A stretch of 64,000 nucleotides of DNA from Erythrobacter sp. HKB08. GTDB lineage: Bacteria; Pseudomonadota; Alphaproteobacteria; Sphingomonadales; Sphingomonadaceae. Each line of letters begins with the position of its first letter. Position 1 is the stretch's first letter. The stretch lies in NCBI RefSeq assembly GCF_004114695.1, contig NZ_CP035310.1:966001-1030000 (forward strand), given 5' to 3'. Positions 16,762 to 25,576 of this stretch are shown in pieces. A program made the position numbers and the translations under genes. The notes below the pieces were generated by a model. The model saw only the letters and a program-made list of their open reading frames with translations, searched no databases and was not told where the DNA came from.

Positions 16762-18264
16762 TTACTCCGCCGCTTCCAACTGTTCTTCGGGCTCGATCGC
16801 GTTTGCGCCCGCCTTGCGGAAAGCCAGCAGCCCGTCGTCGACCGGTCCTTCGCGCATGATCTTGCGATCGTAGACATATTCCTGGTTGAGCCGCCAGGGA
16901 TACTCCGTCGCGCTCTTCGGCATGATGTGCTTGCCGCGCTGGATGTAGCCGGAGGAGAAGTCGAACAGGTCGTCTTCCTCGAGGGTGTGATCGTCCGGCA
17001 GGTGCGGCACGGCAACGTCGCTGCCGCGCTTTTCCATCTCGTTCAATACCCGGCAGACGAACTCGGAATTGAGGTCGGCCCGCAGGGTCCAGCTGGCATT
17101 GAGATAGCCGAAGACCACCGCGAGGTTCGGCACGTTGGAGAACATGCAGCCCTTGTAGTAGAAGCGCTCGCTGAAATCGATCGGCTGGCCGTCCTGGCTG
17201 ATGGCGATCTTGCCGTTGAGGGCGAGCTTGAGGCCGGTCGCGGTGACGATGATGTCGGCTTCGATCACGTCGCCGTTTTCAAGCTCGATGCCGCCCTTCA
17301 CGAAGCGCTTGATGCGCCCGGTGACGACGTCGGCCTTGCCGCTCTTCATCGCTTCGAACAGGTCGTCGTCCGGCACGAGGCACAGGCGCTGCTCCCACGG
17401 GTTGTAGGGCGGCGTGAAAGGCGTGAGGTCGTAATCGCTGCCCATCGACTTGCGGATGCGCTTGTGCAGCCCCTCGGCGACCTTCTGCGGCTTGGTGCGA
17501 GCCTGCTTGAAGCCGAAGTCCTGCATCTTGATGTTCTTCCAGCGCGTGATCTTGTACGCGACTTCTTCCGGCAGGATCTTGCGCAGGAAATTGGCGATCC
17601 CGTCCTTCGCGGGACGCGAGAACATCCAGGTCGGGGTACGCTGGAGCATGGTGACCTTGGCCGCCTTGTCCGCCATCGAGGGCACGATGGTAACGGCTGT
17701 TGCGCCCGAGCCGATAACCACCACCTTCTTGTCCGTGTAGTCGAGGTCTTCCGGCCAGAACTGCGGGTGGATCACCTGTCCGTCGAAATCGGCGAATTCG
17801 AAGCCCGGATCATAGGGCTGGTCGTAGTCATAATAGCCCGAGCCGAGATAGAGGAAGCTGGCCGTCATGGTCGCGGTCGACCCGTCGGCTTTTTCCATCG
17901 TCACGTGCCAGCGCGCCTCGCCGCTGTGCCAGTCGGCCGAGACGACCTTGTGCTGGTAGCGGATGTGTTGGCGGATATCGCGCTCGTCGACGATCCGGTT
18001 GAGGTATTCGAGGATCGACGGGGCATCGGCGATCGACTTTTCGTGCTTCCACGGCTCGAACACGAAGCCGAGGGTGTGCATGTCGCTGTCGGAACGGATG
18101 CCGGGATAGCGGAACAGGTCCCACGTCCCGCCAAGGTTCTCGCGCCGTTCGACGATGGCGTAGCTGCGGCCCGGACACATCATTTCCATGTGAGCCGCCA
18201 TCCCGATCCCCGAAATGCCGGCGCCGACGATCAGAACGTCGAAATCGCTGGTTGATGCCAACAT
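16762..18264 (-). CDS. Flavin-containing monooxygenase, Baeyer-Villiger type
   Basis: The 500-residue enzyme has two Rossmann motifs: FAD-binding VGAGISGIG at residues 13-21 and NADPH-binding VIGSGATA near 183-190. Between them, F160, G162, H166, W170 and P171 form the FxGxxxHxxxWP fingerprint of Baeyer-Villiger monooxygenases, which insert oxygen next to a ketone. The NLGGTWDLFRYPGIRSDSDM segment is also typical. The substrate is unknown. The frame opens further upstream, but the chosen ATG has AGGAGAGAG just before it. It is divergent from the TonB receptor gene. Confidence 0.88.
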   Translation of the reverse strand: MLASTSDFDVLIVGAGISGIGMAAHMEMMCPGRSYAIVERRENLGGTWDLFRYPGIRSDSDMHTLGFVFEPWKHEKSIADAPSILEYLNRIVDERDIRQHIRYQHKVVSADWHSGEARWHVTMEKADGSTATMTASFLYLGSGYYDYDQPYDPGFEFADFDGQVIHPQFWPEDLDYTDKKVVVIGSGATAVTIVPSMADKAAKVTMLQRTPTWMFSRPAKDGIANFLRKILPEEVAYKITRWKNIKMQDFGFKQARTKPQKVAEGLHKRIRKSMGSDYDLTPFTPPYNPWEQRLCLVPDDDLFEAMKSGKADVVTGRIKRFVKGGIELENGDVIEADIIVTATGLKLALNGKIAISQDGQPIDFSERFYYKGCMFSNVPNLAVVFGYLNASWTLRADLNSEFVCRVLNEMEKRGSDVAVPHLPDDHTLEEDDLFDFSSGYIQRGKHIMPKSATEYPWRLNQEYVYDRKIMREGPVDDGLLAFRKAGANAIEPEEQLEAAE

Positions 18265-18369
18265 GCTCTCTCTCCTCTTGACGTTTAGGTAAATCATTCG
18301 AAGCGCCAAGGCGAGTCCCGATGGCAAATTGCAACTGACTACGCCGGAACCATTCGCTAGGGCCCGGTT

Positions 18370-20391
18370 ATGCCTTGCATGAAAGCCATTGCCGCACTGC
18401 CCATTCTGGCCCTTGCCGCCACCCCGCTCGCCGCTCAGGAAGCTCGCGAGGAAACGGACGAAGACGAGATCGTCGTCGTCGGCCAGGGTCTCGAGGAGAC
18501 CCCCGCCGCCGTCGCCTATGCCGCGCGCGAACTGGAGCGCGAGCAGATCGTCACCTCGCCATCGGGACGGATCGAGGACGTGCTCGGCGCGGTCGCGGGC
18601 TTCCAGCAATTCCGCCGCTCGGACAGCCGTTCCTCCAATCCGAGCGCCCAGGGCGTGACCCTGCGCGCGCTGGGCGGAAACGCGACCAGCCGCGCGCTTG
18701 TGCTGCTCGACGGCGTGCCGATGGCCGACCCGTTCTTCGGCTACATCCCGCTGTCCGCGATTGCGCCCGAGCGGCTTTCCTCGATCCGCGTAACGCGCGG
18801 CGGGGGTAGCGGGCCGTTCGGTGCAGGCGCGCTGGCAGGCACCATCGAACTCACCAGCGCCGATGCGGGCGAACTTGGCCTGCTAAGCGGTTCGCTCCTC
18901 GCCAACGATCGCGGGGAAACCGAGGCGAGCGCGACGGTCGCTTCCGAGCTAGGCGGCGGTTTCGGCGTCATCAGCGGGCGATGGGACCGCGGCAAGGGGT
19001 TCTACACCACCCCGGAAGCCGATCGCGTTCCCGCCTCCGCGCGCGCTGCGTTCGACAGCTGGTCGATCGGCCTGCGCGGTGTTGCCCCGATCTCGGACAC
19101 ACTCGAACTGCAGGCACGCGGACTGGCATTCCGCGACGAGCGCACCTTGCGTTTCGACGGCGCGGATTCCTCGAGCGAGGGGCAGGACGTCAGCGTCCGT
19201 CTGGTCTCGCGTGGCGACTGGCAGGTCGATGCGCTGGCCTATCTGCAGGCACGCAATTTCTCGAATGTGGTGATCAGCTCGACGCGCTTCACCCGCGTCC
19301 TCGACCAGCGCAACACGCCTTCGACGGGCCTTGGCGGCAAGCTGGAACTGCGCCCGCCGGTGGGCGAGGACCACGTCCTGCGCCTCGGTGTCGATTACCG
19401 CCGCTCGGACGGCGAATTGCAGGAAGAGGCCTACAGCGCCTTCACCGGCGCGCTTCGCGAGCGTCGCCGTGCAGGCGGGACCAATTCGGACCTCGGCTTC
19501 TTCATCGAAGACGACTGGAGCCTCGGACCGGTCGTGCTGACGGGCGGCGTGCGCGCCGACCGCACGGTCATTTCGGGCGGGTTCTACCGTGCGGTGGATG
19601 CTGGCGGGGCGCTCGTTTCGGAAACCATCGCGCCCGACCGCTCCGACTGGACGGTGACCTATCGCGCCGGCGCTGCGTGGCAGGCGAGCGATGCCATCCG
19701 CTTGCGCGCCGCAGCCTATTCCGGCCTGCGCCTGCCGACGCTCAACGAGCTTTACCGCCCCTTCGTGGTCTTCCCCGTCACGACCGAGGCCAATGCCGCG
19801 CTCGAGAACGAGAAGCTGGAGGGCTTCGAAGCCGGGCTGGACATCACGCCGGTCGAAGGCGTGGAATTCTCGCTGACGGCTTTCGACAACCGGGTCGAGA
19901 ACGCGATTGCCAATGTCACGCTGACGCCGACGTTGCGCCAGCGGCAGAACCTGCCTGCTATCGACGCACAGGGCTTGGAAGCGGGGCTGTCGCTTACGCA
20001 GGGCGCATTCTCGCTCGACGCGACCGCGACTTACACCGATGCGACGGTCGACGGGCAGGGCGCTTCGCTCGCGCTCGACGGTAACCGCCCGCCGCAGACG
20101 CCCGAGTTTGCAGCTGCCGCGACGGCTAGCTGGCGTCCGTCCAAAGGCTGGCTGCTAGCTGCAACGCTGCGCCATGTCGGAAAGCAGTTCGAAAGCGACC
20201 AGGAAAGCGACGTGCTGCCCGCTGCGACGACGCTTGGCGCCTATGCTCAGATCCCGCTTTCCGGACGATTTTCCATCGTGCTGCGGGGCGAGAATCTGAC
20301 CGACGAGACGATCGTCACGCGCAATTCGGACGGCAATCTCGACCTCGGCGCGCCGCGCACCGTGTGGGCCGGGGTACGGATCGGTTACTGA
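18370..20391 (+). CDS. TonB-dependent outer-membrane receptor
   Basis: The 673-residue protein has a signal peptide ending near AATPLAAQ, a TonB-box-like DEDEIVVVGQ stretch around residue 31, and a plug domain (IEDVLGAVAGFQQFRRSDSR, LVLLDGVPMADPFFGYIP, GGGSGPFGAGALAGTIEL). A 22-strand-type beta barrel ends in a C-terminal aromatic (AGVRIGY). It would import siderophores, vitamin B12, carbohydrates or other large ligands using TonB energy. No neighbouring periplasmic or ABC gene reveals the ligand. The last bases overlap the stop of the opposing malonyltransferase-like gene. Confidence 0.88.
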   Translation: MPCMKAIAALPILALAATPLAAQEAREETDEDEIVVVGQGLEETPAAVAYAARELEREQIVTSPSGRIEDVLGAVAGFQQFRRSDSRSSNPSAQGVTLRALGGNATSRALVLLDGVPMADPFFGYIPLSAIAPERLSSIRVTRGGGSGPFGAGALAGTIELTSADAGELGLLSGSLLANDRGETEASATVASELGGGFGVISGRWDRGKGFYTTPEADRVPASARAAFDSWSIGLRGVAPISDTLELQARGLAFRDERTLRFDGADSSSEGQDVSVRLVSRGDWQVDALAYLQARNFSNVVISSTRFTRVLDQRNTPSTGLGGKLELRPPVGEDHVLRLGVDYRRSDGELQEEAYSAFTGALRERRRAGGTNSDLGFFIEDDWSLGPVVLTGGVRADRTVISGGFYRAVDAGGALVSETIAPDRSDWTVTYRAGAAWQASDAIRLRAAAYSGLRLPTLNELYRPFVVFPVTTEANAALENEKLEGFEAGLDITPVEGVEFSLTAFDNRVENAIANVTLTPTLRQRQNLPAIDAQGLEAGLSLTQGAFSLDATATYTDATVDGQGASLALDGNRPPQTPEFAAAATASWRPSKGWLLAATLRHVGKQFESDQESDVLPAATTLGAYAQIPLSGRFSIVLRGENLTDETIVTRNSDGNLDLGAPRTVWAGVRIGY

Positions 20392-21428
20392 GCGGTTACC
20401 AGCCCGCGCTGCTCGGCCATGCCCATCGAGACGAGCAGCGGATCGCTTTCCTGCCGCGCCTTGAAATCCGCCTTGCTGCCCATTGCGCGCCAGTCGGCGA
20501 GGATCAGCGACTGCGCGACGGCCCCGCCGAGCGTGGTCCCCGGACCGGTCACGATGAACAGGTCCGGCGCGAACTCGCGCGCGGCGACGGTGATTGCCCG
20601 GGTGAAGTCGTAGCTTTCGGTCACCTGGTGCCCGAGCGTGTAGTCCCACAATGCATCGTTATCGCTCGCATGCGGCCACCAGATCGCGCCGCGCCCGTCG
20701 ACCATCGGCAGCTTCGGCTGTGTGAACAGCTCTGGCGCCAGCGCCGCGCGGCCACGCTCGGCGACGGGCTGCTGGAGGTGCGTGTGGAACGCTGCATGAT
20801 TGCCGAGCCGCATCGGGAAACGCCCGTCGATCGGCTCTGCCTCGCTCTCGAAGGCCTTGAGGCCCGCCTCGTTGCCCGCCAGCACCAGCATCCCGCCGAG
20901 GTCGATCGACAGGGCGAGCACATGCTCGGCGCGCGCGTCGATGTCCGCGACCATCGCCAGCAGCGCGGCCTTGCGCTCCGCGTCGGGTCGCCAGTCGTCG
21001 CCGAGAAAGGGATAGACCAGCTGGCCGCCGATGAGCGCGTCCTGCATGAAGGTGCCCATGGTGTTGGCGACGCGGAACCCGTCGCCCGGCGAAGTCGCCC
21101 CGGCACAGGCGAGCGCGGAGTACCAGCCCATCGAATTGCCCGTCACCGCAAGGATGTCGATTTCATCGCGGTCGATCGAGAGGAAGTCGCCTAGCGTCGC
21201 GGCGAAAATCAGCCCCGAAGCATTGTCGCCGCGCGTGTGCTTGGCGAGGCTGAACCGGTCCGCCCCGTCGAGCGCGCTCAGCGTTTCCTGCCCTGCTTCG
21301 GCGCGCTGGCGGTCGAATTCGGCGAGCAGTCCTGCATCGGGGAAGTGACGACCGAGATAGCCGAGTTCGGCCTTGTTGTAGGTTCCGCGCCCCGGGCAGA
21401 CGACAACGGCGGTCTTGCGCGCGCTCAT
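20385..21428 (-). CDS. ACP S-malonyltransferase-like acyltransferase
   Basis: The 347-residue protein resembles FabD-type acyltransferases. The nucleophile elbow is TGNSMGWYSALACAG near residue 95, where the family usually has GHSxG, so Asn replaces His beside the catalytic Ser. The catalytic His is in GNHAAFHTHLQQPV near residue 213, and FIVTGPGTTLGGAVAQSL near 305 matches the family C-terminus. It starts VVVCPGRGTYNK, echoing the FPGQG motif in degenerate form. It would move an acyl group to a carrier protein or another acceptor. Its ATG overlaps the stop of the upstream E1 gene (ATGA). Confidence 0.72.
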   Translation of the reverse strand: MSARKTAVVVCPGRGTYNKAELGYLGRHFPDAGLLAEFDRQRAEAGQETLSALDGADRFSLAKHTRGDNASGLIFAATLGDFLSIDRDEIDILAVTGNSMGWYSALACAGATSPGDGFRVANTMGTFMQDALIGGQLVYPFLGDDWRPDAERKAALLAMVADIDARAEHVLALSIDLGGMLVLAGNEAGLKAFESEAEPIDGRFPMRLGNHAAFHTHLQQPVAERGRAALAPELFTQPKLPMVDGRGAIWWPHASDNDALWDYTLGHQVTESYDFTRAITVAAREFAPDLFIVTGPGTTLGGAVAQSLILADWRAMGSKADFKARQESDPLLVSMGMAEQRGLVTAQ

Positions 21429-23614
21429 GCCTTGCCTCCGATCAGGTCCTGCGCGGCGGCAACGATACCATCGGCGCTCGGCATGGTAGTCGCATAGGCC
21501 GGGCCGGTCGGGATGAAGCTGTCCTCGGCGACATAGCGTGCGAGCGGCTTGTCCGTCCGTTCGCCGAGCATAGTCATTAGCGCTTCGGCAAGGCCGCCGG
21601 TCCGGCGCGTTTCGTCGACCACCAATACGCGGCCAGCATCGCCGATGGCTTCGAGCAGCGCCTCCTCGGGTAGCGGGCTGAGCCAATGCAGGTCGATCAC
21701 GCGGCTCTTCACGCCTTCAGCCGCGAGCCGCTTCTGCGCCTGCAGCGAGAGATAGAGCCCGTTGGCATAGCTCACGATGGCAAGGTCGCTCCCGTCGCCA
21801 TGCCTGGTCACCTGTCCGAGCGCGATGTTTTCGCCCGGTGCGGGATAGTGCCGCAGCCACCCGCCATCGCCCGCCTCGTGCAGGTCGCGCATCGGATAGA
21901 GCGCGATGGGCTCGAGGAAGACCACCAGCCGCTGCTCCTCGCGCGCGAGCCGCACGCATTCGCGCAGCAGCTTCGCCGCGTCCGCGCCGTTCGACGGGCA
22001 GCAAAGAACGAGGCCGGGAATGTCGCGCAACACCGCGAAGCTGTTGTCGTTGTGGAAGTGCCCGCCGAAACCCTTCTGGTAGCCGAGCCCGGCAATGCGC
22101 ACGACCATCGGGTTGGTGAATTGCCCGTTGGAGAAGAACGGCAGCGTCGCCGCCTCGCCGCGCAGCTGGTCTTCGGCATTGTGGAGATAGGCGAGGAACT
22201 GGATTTCGGGCATCGGCACGAAACCGTTGTGCGCCATGCCGATCGCGAGCCCGAGGATCGATTGTTCGTCGAGCAGCGTGTCGATCACCCGCGCCCGGCC
22301 GAAGCGCTGGCCGAGTTTCTGCGTCACGCCATAAACGCCGCCCTTGGCGCACACGTCCTCGCCCATCAGCGCGATCTCGCGGTGTTCGAGCATGAGGTCG
22401 GTCAGCGCCCAGTTGATGCAGCGGCTCATGATCTGCGGCTGCTCCATCGCTTTCAGGTCGGAGCCGAATGCCGCTGCGCGCGCCTCCGACGAGGGGCCGT
22501 TGCTCGGCGTGTTCTCGCGCTTCGGCGGGATAAGGCTGCGCATCACGCCCTCGGCGCTGTCGAGGCGCGGGCGGGTGACGGCCTCTTCGCGGATCCGCTC
22601 GACGCGGGCGAGGGTCCGCTCGTAGATCGCGACTGCTTCGCCGCTGTCGAGCGCGCCCGCATCGCCCAGCAGGCGGACACTGTGGAGCAGCGGATCGTTC
22701 GCCTCGTCGGCCTCGACCTCGGCCTTCGACATATAGGTCGTCTGCACGTCGGCCCCCGCGTGGCCGTAGAGCCGAACGGTGCGGATGTGCAGGAATGCAG
22801 GCTTGCGCCGTGTCCGGACATATTCGGCAGCTTCGCGCGCAACGCGGAAGGTCTCGTAGATGTCGAGCCCGTCGCAGTGGAAATAGGCAAGGTCGGGCCG
22901 CTGCGAGAAATTGGCCGCGATCCAGCCGGTCGGGGTCTTGGTCGAAATCCCGATCCCGTTGTCCTCGCACACCCACAGGAGCGGCATCGGCACTTTCTGG
23001 TAGGCGGTCCAGCAGCTAGTGTTGATCGCACCCTGCGCGGTCGAATGGTTCGCGCTCGCATCGCCGAAGCTGCACATCACGATGGCATCGTCGGGCAATG
23101 CCTGGTGCTCGGGCCGCACTCGCTTGGCGAGGCCGACCGAATAGGCCGCGCCGACCGCCTTGGGCAGGTGGCTCGCGATGGTCGAGGTCTGCGGCGGGAT
23201 GTTGAGCGCCTTCGAACCCAGCACCTTGTGCCGCCCGCCGCTGATCGGATCCTCGCTCGAGCAGGCGAAGCTAAGCAGCATGTCCCACGCGATCGATTGC
23301 CCGGGCACCTGGTTCGCCCGCTCGATCTGGAAGGCGGCATCGCGGTAGTGAAGGAAGGCCATGTCGGTTGGCCGAAGCGCGGCAGCGACTGCCGCCATCC
23401 CTTCGTGGCCCGAGGAGCCGATGGTGTAGAAGCCTTCGCCCGCCGCCTGCATCTTGCGGCTGGTGATATCGAGCGCGCGCGTCAGGCAGCCCGAACGATA
23501 GACCTGCACTGCCAATCCGGCATCGAGCGGCCCGGCCGGAGCTTTGCCCGCAGGCAGGTCGCCGGAAGCCGTCCGGCGCAGGAAATTCTCATGTACGATT
23601 TGCGCACGATCCAT
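21425..23614 (-). CDS. TPP-dependent 2-oxoacid dehydrogenase E1, fused alpha and beta subunits
   Basis: This 729-residue protein fuses both halves of a branched-chain/pyruvate-type E1. Residues 1 to about 330 form the alpha part, with the TPP/Mg motif beginning GDASANHSTAQGA at residue 184 and ending at EDNG near 218-220. Residues from about 385 form the beta part (INWALTDLMLEHREIALMGE, LLDEQSILGLAIGMAHNGF, FGGHFHNDNSFAVLRDIPGL, VVDETRRTGG). It should decarboxylate a 2-oxoacid and pass the acyl unit on. No E2 or E3 is adjacent; its coupled partner is a malonyltransferase-like protein, so the acceptor may be unusual. Confidence 0.8.
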   Translation of the reverse strand: MDRAQIVHENFLRRTASGDLPAGKAPAGPLDAGLAVQVYRSGCLTRALDITSRKMQAAGEGFYTIGSSGHEGMAAVAAALRPTDMAFLHYRDAAFQIERANQVPGQSIAWDMLLSFACSSEDPISGGRHKVLGSKALNIPPQTSTIASHLPKAVGAAYSVGLAKRVRPEHQALPDDAIVMCSFGDASANHSTAQGAINTSCWTAYQKVPMPLLWVCEDNGIGISTKTPTGWIAANFSQRPDLAYFHCDGLDIYETFRVAREAAEYVRTRRKPAFLHIRTVRLYGHAGADVQTTYMSKAEVEADEANDPLLHSVRLLGDAGALDSGEAVAIYERTLARVERIREEAVTRPRLDSAEGVMRSLIPPKRENTPSNGPSSEARAAAFGSDLKAMEQPQIMSRCINWALTDLMLEHREIALMGEDVCAKGGVYGVTQKLGQRFGRARVIDTLLDEQSILGLAIGMAHNGFVPMPEIQFLAYLHNAEDQLRGEAATLPFFSNGQFTNPMVVRIAGLGYQKGFGGHFHNDNSFAVLRDIPGLVLCCPSNGADAAKLLRECVRLAREEQRLVVFLEPIALYPMRDLHEAGDGGWLRHYPAPGENIALGQVTRHGDGSDLAIVSYANGLYLSLQAQKRLAAEGVKSRVIDLHWLSPLPEEALLEAIGDAGRVLVVDETRRTGGLAEALMTMLGERTDKPLARYVAEDSFIPTGPAYATTMPSADGIVAAAQDLIGGKA

Positions 23615-23636
23615 GCGTCAAGCTCTAGGACGCTTT

Positions 23637-23652
23637 GGTTTCCAATGAAACC
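23637..23652. promoter_or_regulatory. Dyad in the divergent promoter region
   Basis: The perfect inverted repeat GGTTTC-CAAT-GAAACC lies between the E1 fusion gene and the divergent five-gene chain, 22 bases from the E1 start codon. Its position fits an operator shared by both transcripts; no regulator gene is adjacent. Confidence 0.35.
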
Positions 23653-23765
23653 GGAATGCGCGGCAGGCGGGAAAACTCGCCTGTGCCGGGCCGCCTCGGC
23701 AGAAGCGTATGACTTTCTTATCGATTATGGTGTATCGAGCCTTTGTCTGGGAGCGGGGGGTCGAC

Positions 23766-24707
23766 ATGCTCTACATGCTGAAGGCGATGTCGGGCGACCG
23801 GCTGTCGGTCTCGTTCAACGCGAGCCGCGAATTCCGCGTGCATATCTACGAGCAGCCCGGCGACGCGCTGCCAAAGCGTGAATTCGAGAAACTGAAGGCC
23901 GATTGCGAACAGGTCGTGCGCGCCTGCCTCAAGGGCGAAACGCTCGATTATGGCCTTTTCGAACCCGAGAGCGAGGCATGGTCGCGCAGCGTCATCACGC
24001 TGGTCCGCCGGCGCGACGATGGCCGCCCGGTCGCGTTCAACGCCATGCCGATGCTCGATGTGCGGCGCGGCAGCGCGAGCGACTGCGTGCTCCACCTCGG
24101 CCTCGTCATGGTCGACCCGGACGAGAGGAGCGGGGGGCTGTCGTGGATACTCTACGGCCTGACTTGCTTCGCGCTGTTCCTGCGTGGCCGGATGCGGCCC
24201 GTCTGGGTCAGCAGCGTGACGCAGGTTCCCGCCGTGGTCGGGATGGTGGCCGAGACGTTCAGCTCGGTCTTTCCTGCACAGCAGGGCACGCGGCAGAGCT
24301 TCACCCACCGGCACCTCGCGCACCAGATCATGCAGCACCATCGCGCCGCCTTCGGGGTCGGCGAGGATGCGGGCTTCGACCTCGACCGGCAGGTCATCAC
24401 CGATGCCTACACCGGCGGGTCGGACAATCTGAAGAAGAGCTTCGAGGTCGCGACCAAGCACCGCAAGGATAGCTACAACGACTACTGCCGCGAGGAGCTG
24501 GACTACGCGCGCGGCGACGACGTGCTGCAGATCGGCGCGATCGACCTTGCCGCCGGGCAGCGCTTCCTCTCGCGCAGCGTTCCGCGCAGCGCCTTGCCGC
24601 AGCTGATGGTGCAGGCAGTGATCGTCGTCACCGGGGCCGCGCTCGCCCCGCTTGCGCAGTGGCTCGACGCATCCACCCCATTCGGCCGATTGAGGGCTTC
24701 AAAATGA
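23766..24707 (+). CDS. Acyltransferase-like protein (possible GNAT fold), function unknown
   Basis: The 313-residue protein is the first gene of a five-cistron chain. Residues around 95-125 read VLHLGLVMVDPDERSGGLSW then ILYGLTCFALFLRG. This resembles the beta4-alpha3 acetyl-CoA-binding region of GNAT enzymes (V-x-P-x-x-R-G-x-G), but the match is partial. A C-terminal hydrophobic stretch (LPQLMVQAVIVVTGAALAPL) may be a membrane anchor. In-frame ATGs at 23709 and 23727 would add 19 or 13 residues; those extra codons are AT-rich and could be promoter DNA. Its TGA overlaps the next ATG. Confidence 0.55.
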   Translation: MLYMLKAMSGDRLSVSFNASREFRVHIYEQPGDALPKREFEKLKADCEQVVRACLKGETLDYGLFEPESEAWSRSVITLVRRRDDGRPVAFNAMPMLDVRRGSASDCVLHLGLVMVDPDERSGGLSWILYGLTCFALFLRGRMRPVWVSSVTQVPAVVGMVAETFSSVFPAQQGTRQSFTHRHLAHQIMQHHRAAFGVGEDAGFDLDRQVITDAYTGGSDNLKKSFEVATKHRKDSYNDYCREELDYARGDDVLQIGAIDLAAGQRFLSRSVPRSALPQLMVQAVIVVTGAALAPLAQWLDASTPFGRLRASK

Positions 24708-25576
24708 CCGCATTCACCTACGAGGAAATGACGACCCGCAACCGCGGCTTCGTCGACGAGCAGGAGCAGGAGCGCCTGCGCAAGGGGAGCGTTTTCATTC
24801 CCGGCGTCGGCGGAATGGGCGGGGCGGCCTTCATGGCGCTGGTGCGCGCGGGCGTCGGGCGCTTCGTGATTGCCGATATCGACGTGTTCGAAGTGTCGAA
24901 CCTCAACCGCCAGCTGTTCTGCCGCGCGGATACTATCGACCGGCAAAAGGCCGAGAGCGCCGCCCGGCTCGCCCGCGAGATCAATCCCGAGATCGAGCTG
25001 GAAGTGCTGGGCCGCGAATGGACCGACCGGCTCGACGACATCCTCCCGCGCGTCGATGTCGTGATCAACGGGATGGATGACGCCGCCGCCGGCGCGCATT
25101 TCTATCGCAAGTGCCGCGAGCATGGCCGCACGCTGATCGACGCCTATGCCTCGCCGCTTCCCTCGGTCACCGTGGTCAAGCCGCAAGACCCGAGGCTGGA
25201 AGAACGGCTCGGCTACCCGACCGTGGGCGTCGACTGGCACGACATCACGCAGGACATGGCGGTCGAGTGCCTGATGAAGGAAATCGAATACGTCCTCGTC
25301 CATTCCTCGAGCCACAAATATGTCGATCTCGACGTCGCGGCCGAAGTGGCGGCGGGCACGCGCTCGCGCTTCTCCTTTTCGACCATGGTGACCATGTCGG
25401 GCACGCTGATGGCGGAGGAGGCGATCCGCATCATCCTCGGCCGCGAAGGCGGGACCGACAATCGCGGCTACTTCTTCAATGCGCATGCGGTGAAGGTCGA
25501 GAAGCCGCTCGCCGCGCCGCTCGCCTTCCCGAAGCGGTTGCTGGTGCGCCGCTTCATGAAGAAGCTGATGGGATGA
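24704..25576 (+). CDS. ThiF/MoeB/HesA-family E1-like adenylyltransferase
   Basis: The 290-residue protein is an E1-like enzyme that would adenylate a carboxylate, classically the C-terminal Gly of a ubiquitin-like or sulfur-carrier protein. The nucleotide loop GVGGMGG spans residues 34-40. DIDVFEVSNLNRQLF at 58-72 carries the conserved Asp, Asn, Arg and Gln, and INGMDD near 121 is the third motif. The zinc CxxC pair common in MoeB and ThiF is not seen. No ubiquitin-like protein is encoded nearby. ATGA overlaps join it to genes on both sides. It separately encodes half of the domain set found fused in mycobacterial Rv1355c/MoeY-type proteins. Confidence 0.82.
   Translation: MTAFTYEEMTTRNRGFVDEQEQERLRKGSVFIPGVGGMGGAAFMALVRAGVGRFVIADIDVFEVSNLNRQLFCRADTIDRQKAESAARLAREINPEIELEVLGREWTDRLDDILPRVDVVINGMDDAAAGAHFYRKCREHGRTLIDAYASPLPSVTVVKPQDPRLEERLGYPTVGVDWHDITQDMAVECLMKEIEYVLVHSSSHKYVDLDVAAEVAAGTRSRFSFSTMVTMSGTLMAEEAIRIILGREGGTDNRGYFFNAHAVKVEKPLAAPLAFPKRLLVRRFMKKLMG

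Noticed and set aside
21686..23881. A 731-codon plus-strand frame across the E1 fusion gene
   Set aside because: It is antisense to a clear TPP-dependent E1 with conserved motifs and has no family features.
23645..23881. A 78-residue Cys-containing frame considered as a precursor peptide for the ThiF/nitroreductase cluster
   Set aside because: Most of it overlaps the first cistron in another frame, there is no good ribosome binding site, and its C-terminal part is Arg/Ala-rich shadow sequence.
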